64,000 bases of DNA from DASCNA01 sp036011305 (GTDB taxonomy: Bacteria; Verrucomicrobiota; Lentisphaeria; Victivallales; GWF2-38-69): positions 13,679-77,678 of the forward strand of contig DASCNA010000022.1 of NCBI GenBank assembly GCA_036011305.1, given 5' to 3'. This document shows positions 63,986 to 64,000 of the stretch, piece after piece. Each line of letters opens with the position of its first letter. Position 1 is the first letter of the stretch. The translations under genes and the position numbers were made by a program. The notes below the pieces were generated by a model. That model saw nothing but the letters and a program-made list of their open reading frames with translations, was not told the origin of the DNA and searched no databases.

Positions 63986-64000
63986 ATGAACGATAAGATA
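63986..64000 (+). CDS. Start of an unidentified gene (3' truncated by window)
   Basis: ATG 63986 follows AAAGGAG by eight bases and reads MNDKI before the window ends. A hairpin that hides the ribosome site lies directly upstream. Transposases commonly have such a guard, so a transposase is the leading idea, but five codons cannot name the gene. Confidence 0.4.

Noticed and set aside
1..64000. CRISPR arrays, prophage or a large mobile island
   Set aside because: No spaced direct repeats, integrase, phage structural genes or clear change in base use was found; only the two edge or remnant elements noted above suggest mobility.

Overview
The window is a strongly AT-rich bacterial chromosome segment with 52 recognised or probable protein genes, one tRNA and no rRNA or CRISPR array. 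The envelope is Gram-negative: there is a complete type II secretion (T2SS) operon, a Pal lipoprotein and several lipobox proteins. Three of the five pseudopilins lack the usual glycine before the cleavage site (Tyr or Asn followed by FTLxE). I associate that style with Lentisphaerota and related PVC bacteria, and a PVC-type anaerobe or facultative anaerobe is my best guess. No 16S or other decisive marker is present, so this stays an inference. About a third of the genes lack a clear Shine-Dalgarno (SD) sequence.

Layout. 1-6 kb: fermentation and one-carbon genes, namely the 3' end of a 4-hydroxybutyrate/acetate-type CoA-transferase, gctB-gctA, hbd and fhs. 6.3-9.4 kb: a GH38 alpha-mannosidase. 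9.4-27.3 kb: a nearly unbroken minus-strand block that reads, in transcription order, gspL-M-C-D2-D1-E-F-G-H-I-J-K, tRNA-Ser(CGA), cdaA-ybbR-usp-phoB-phoR. It ends at a clear terminator at 9391. 27.9-36 kb: a K+ channel with an RCK domain, a tandem-repeat protein, a GNAT acetyltransferase, a 48-residue protein, tatD-cysQ, a phosphoribosyltransferase-like gene paired with a divergent NAD+-type DNA ligase carrying two BRCT-like regions, and mgtC.

36.4-52.5 kb: pal, ilvE, a fusion of an alpha/beta hydrolase (nucleophile Ser replaced by Ala) with an HHxxxDG acyltransferase, rhaD, pepD, mgtA diverging from ktrB-ktrA, a SIMPL protein, an RNase D-like exonuclease and a DMT exporter. 52.5-55.5 kb: queD, then amtB-glnK plus a small membrane-fusion-like protein behind a textbook sigma-54 promoter. 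55.7-64 kb: a GcvH-like protein without the lipoyl lysine, a GYF2-RDD membrane protein, rplU (without rpmA next to it), purC, a radical SAM protein, a possible MmcB-like protein, a GT4 glycosyltransferase, a lipoprotein and rsmE. A long hairpin at the right edge hides the ribosome site of a gene that runs out of the window.

How the genes work together. GctAB, Hbd and the first CoA-transferase fit acyl-CoA fermentation, and Fhs feeds one-carbon units to purine synthesis (with PurC). CdaA makes c-di-AMP, which in other bacteria binds RCK-type K+ proteins; KtrAB and the K+ channel here are plausible targets. AmtB-GlnK is a nitrogen-responsive unit under sigma-54. The most unusual items are the inactivated hydrolase-acyltransferase fusion, the PRTase plus two-BRCT ligase pair, the tandem secretins, the apparent non-AUG start of gspH, and the right-edge hairpin.
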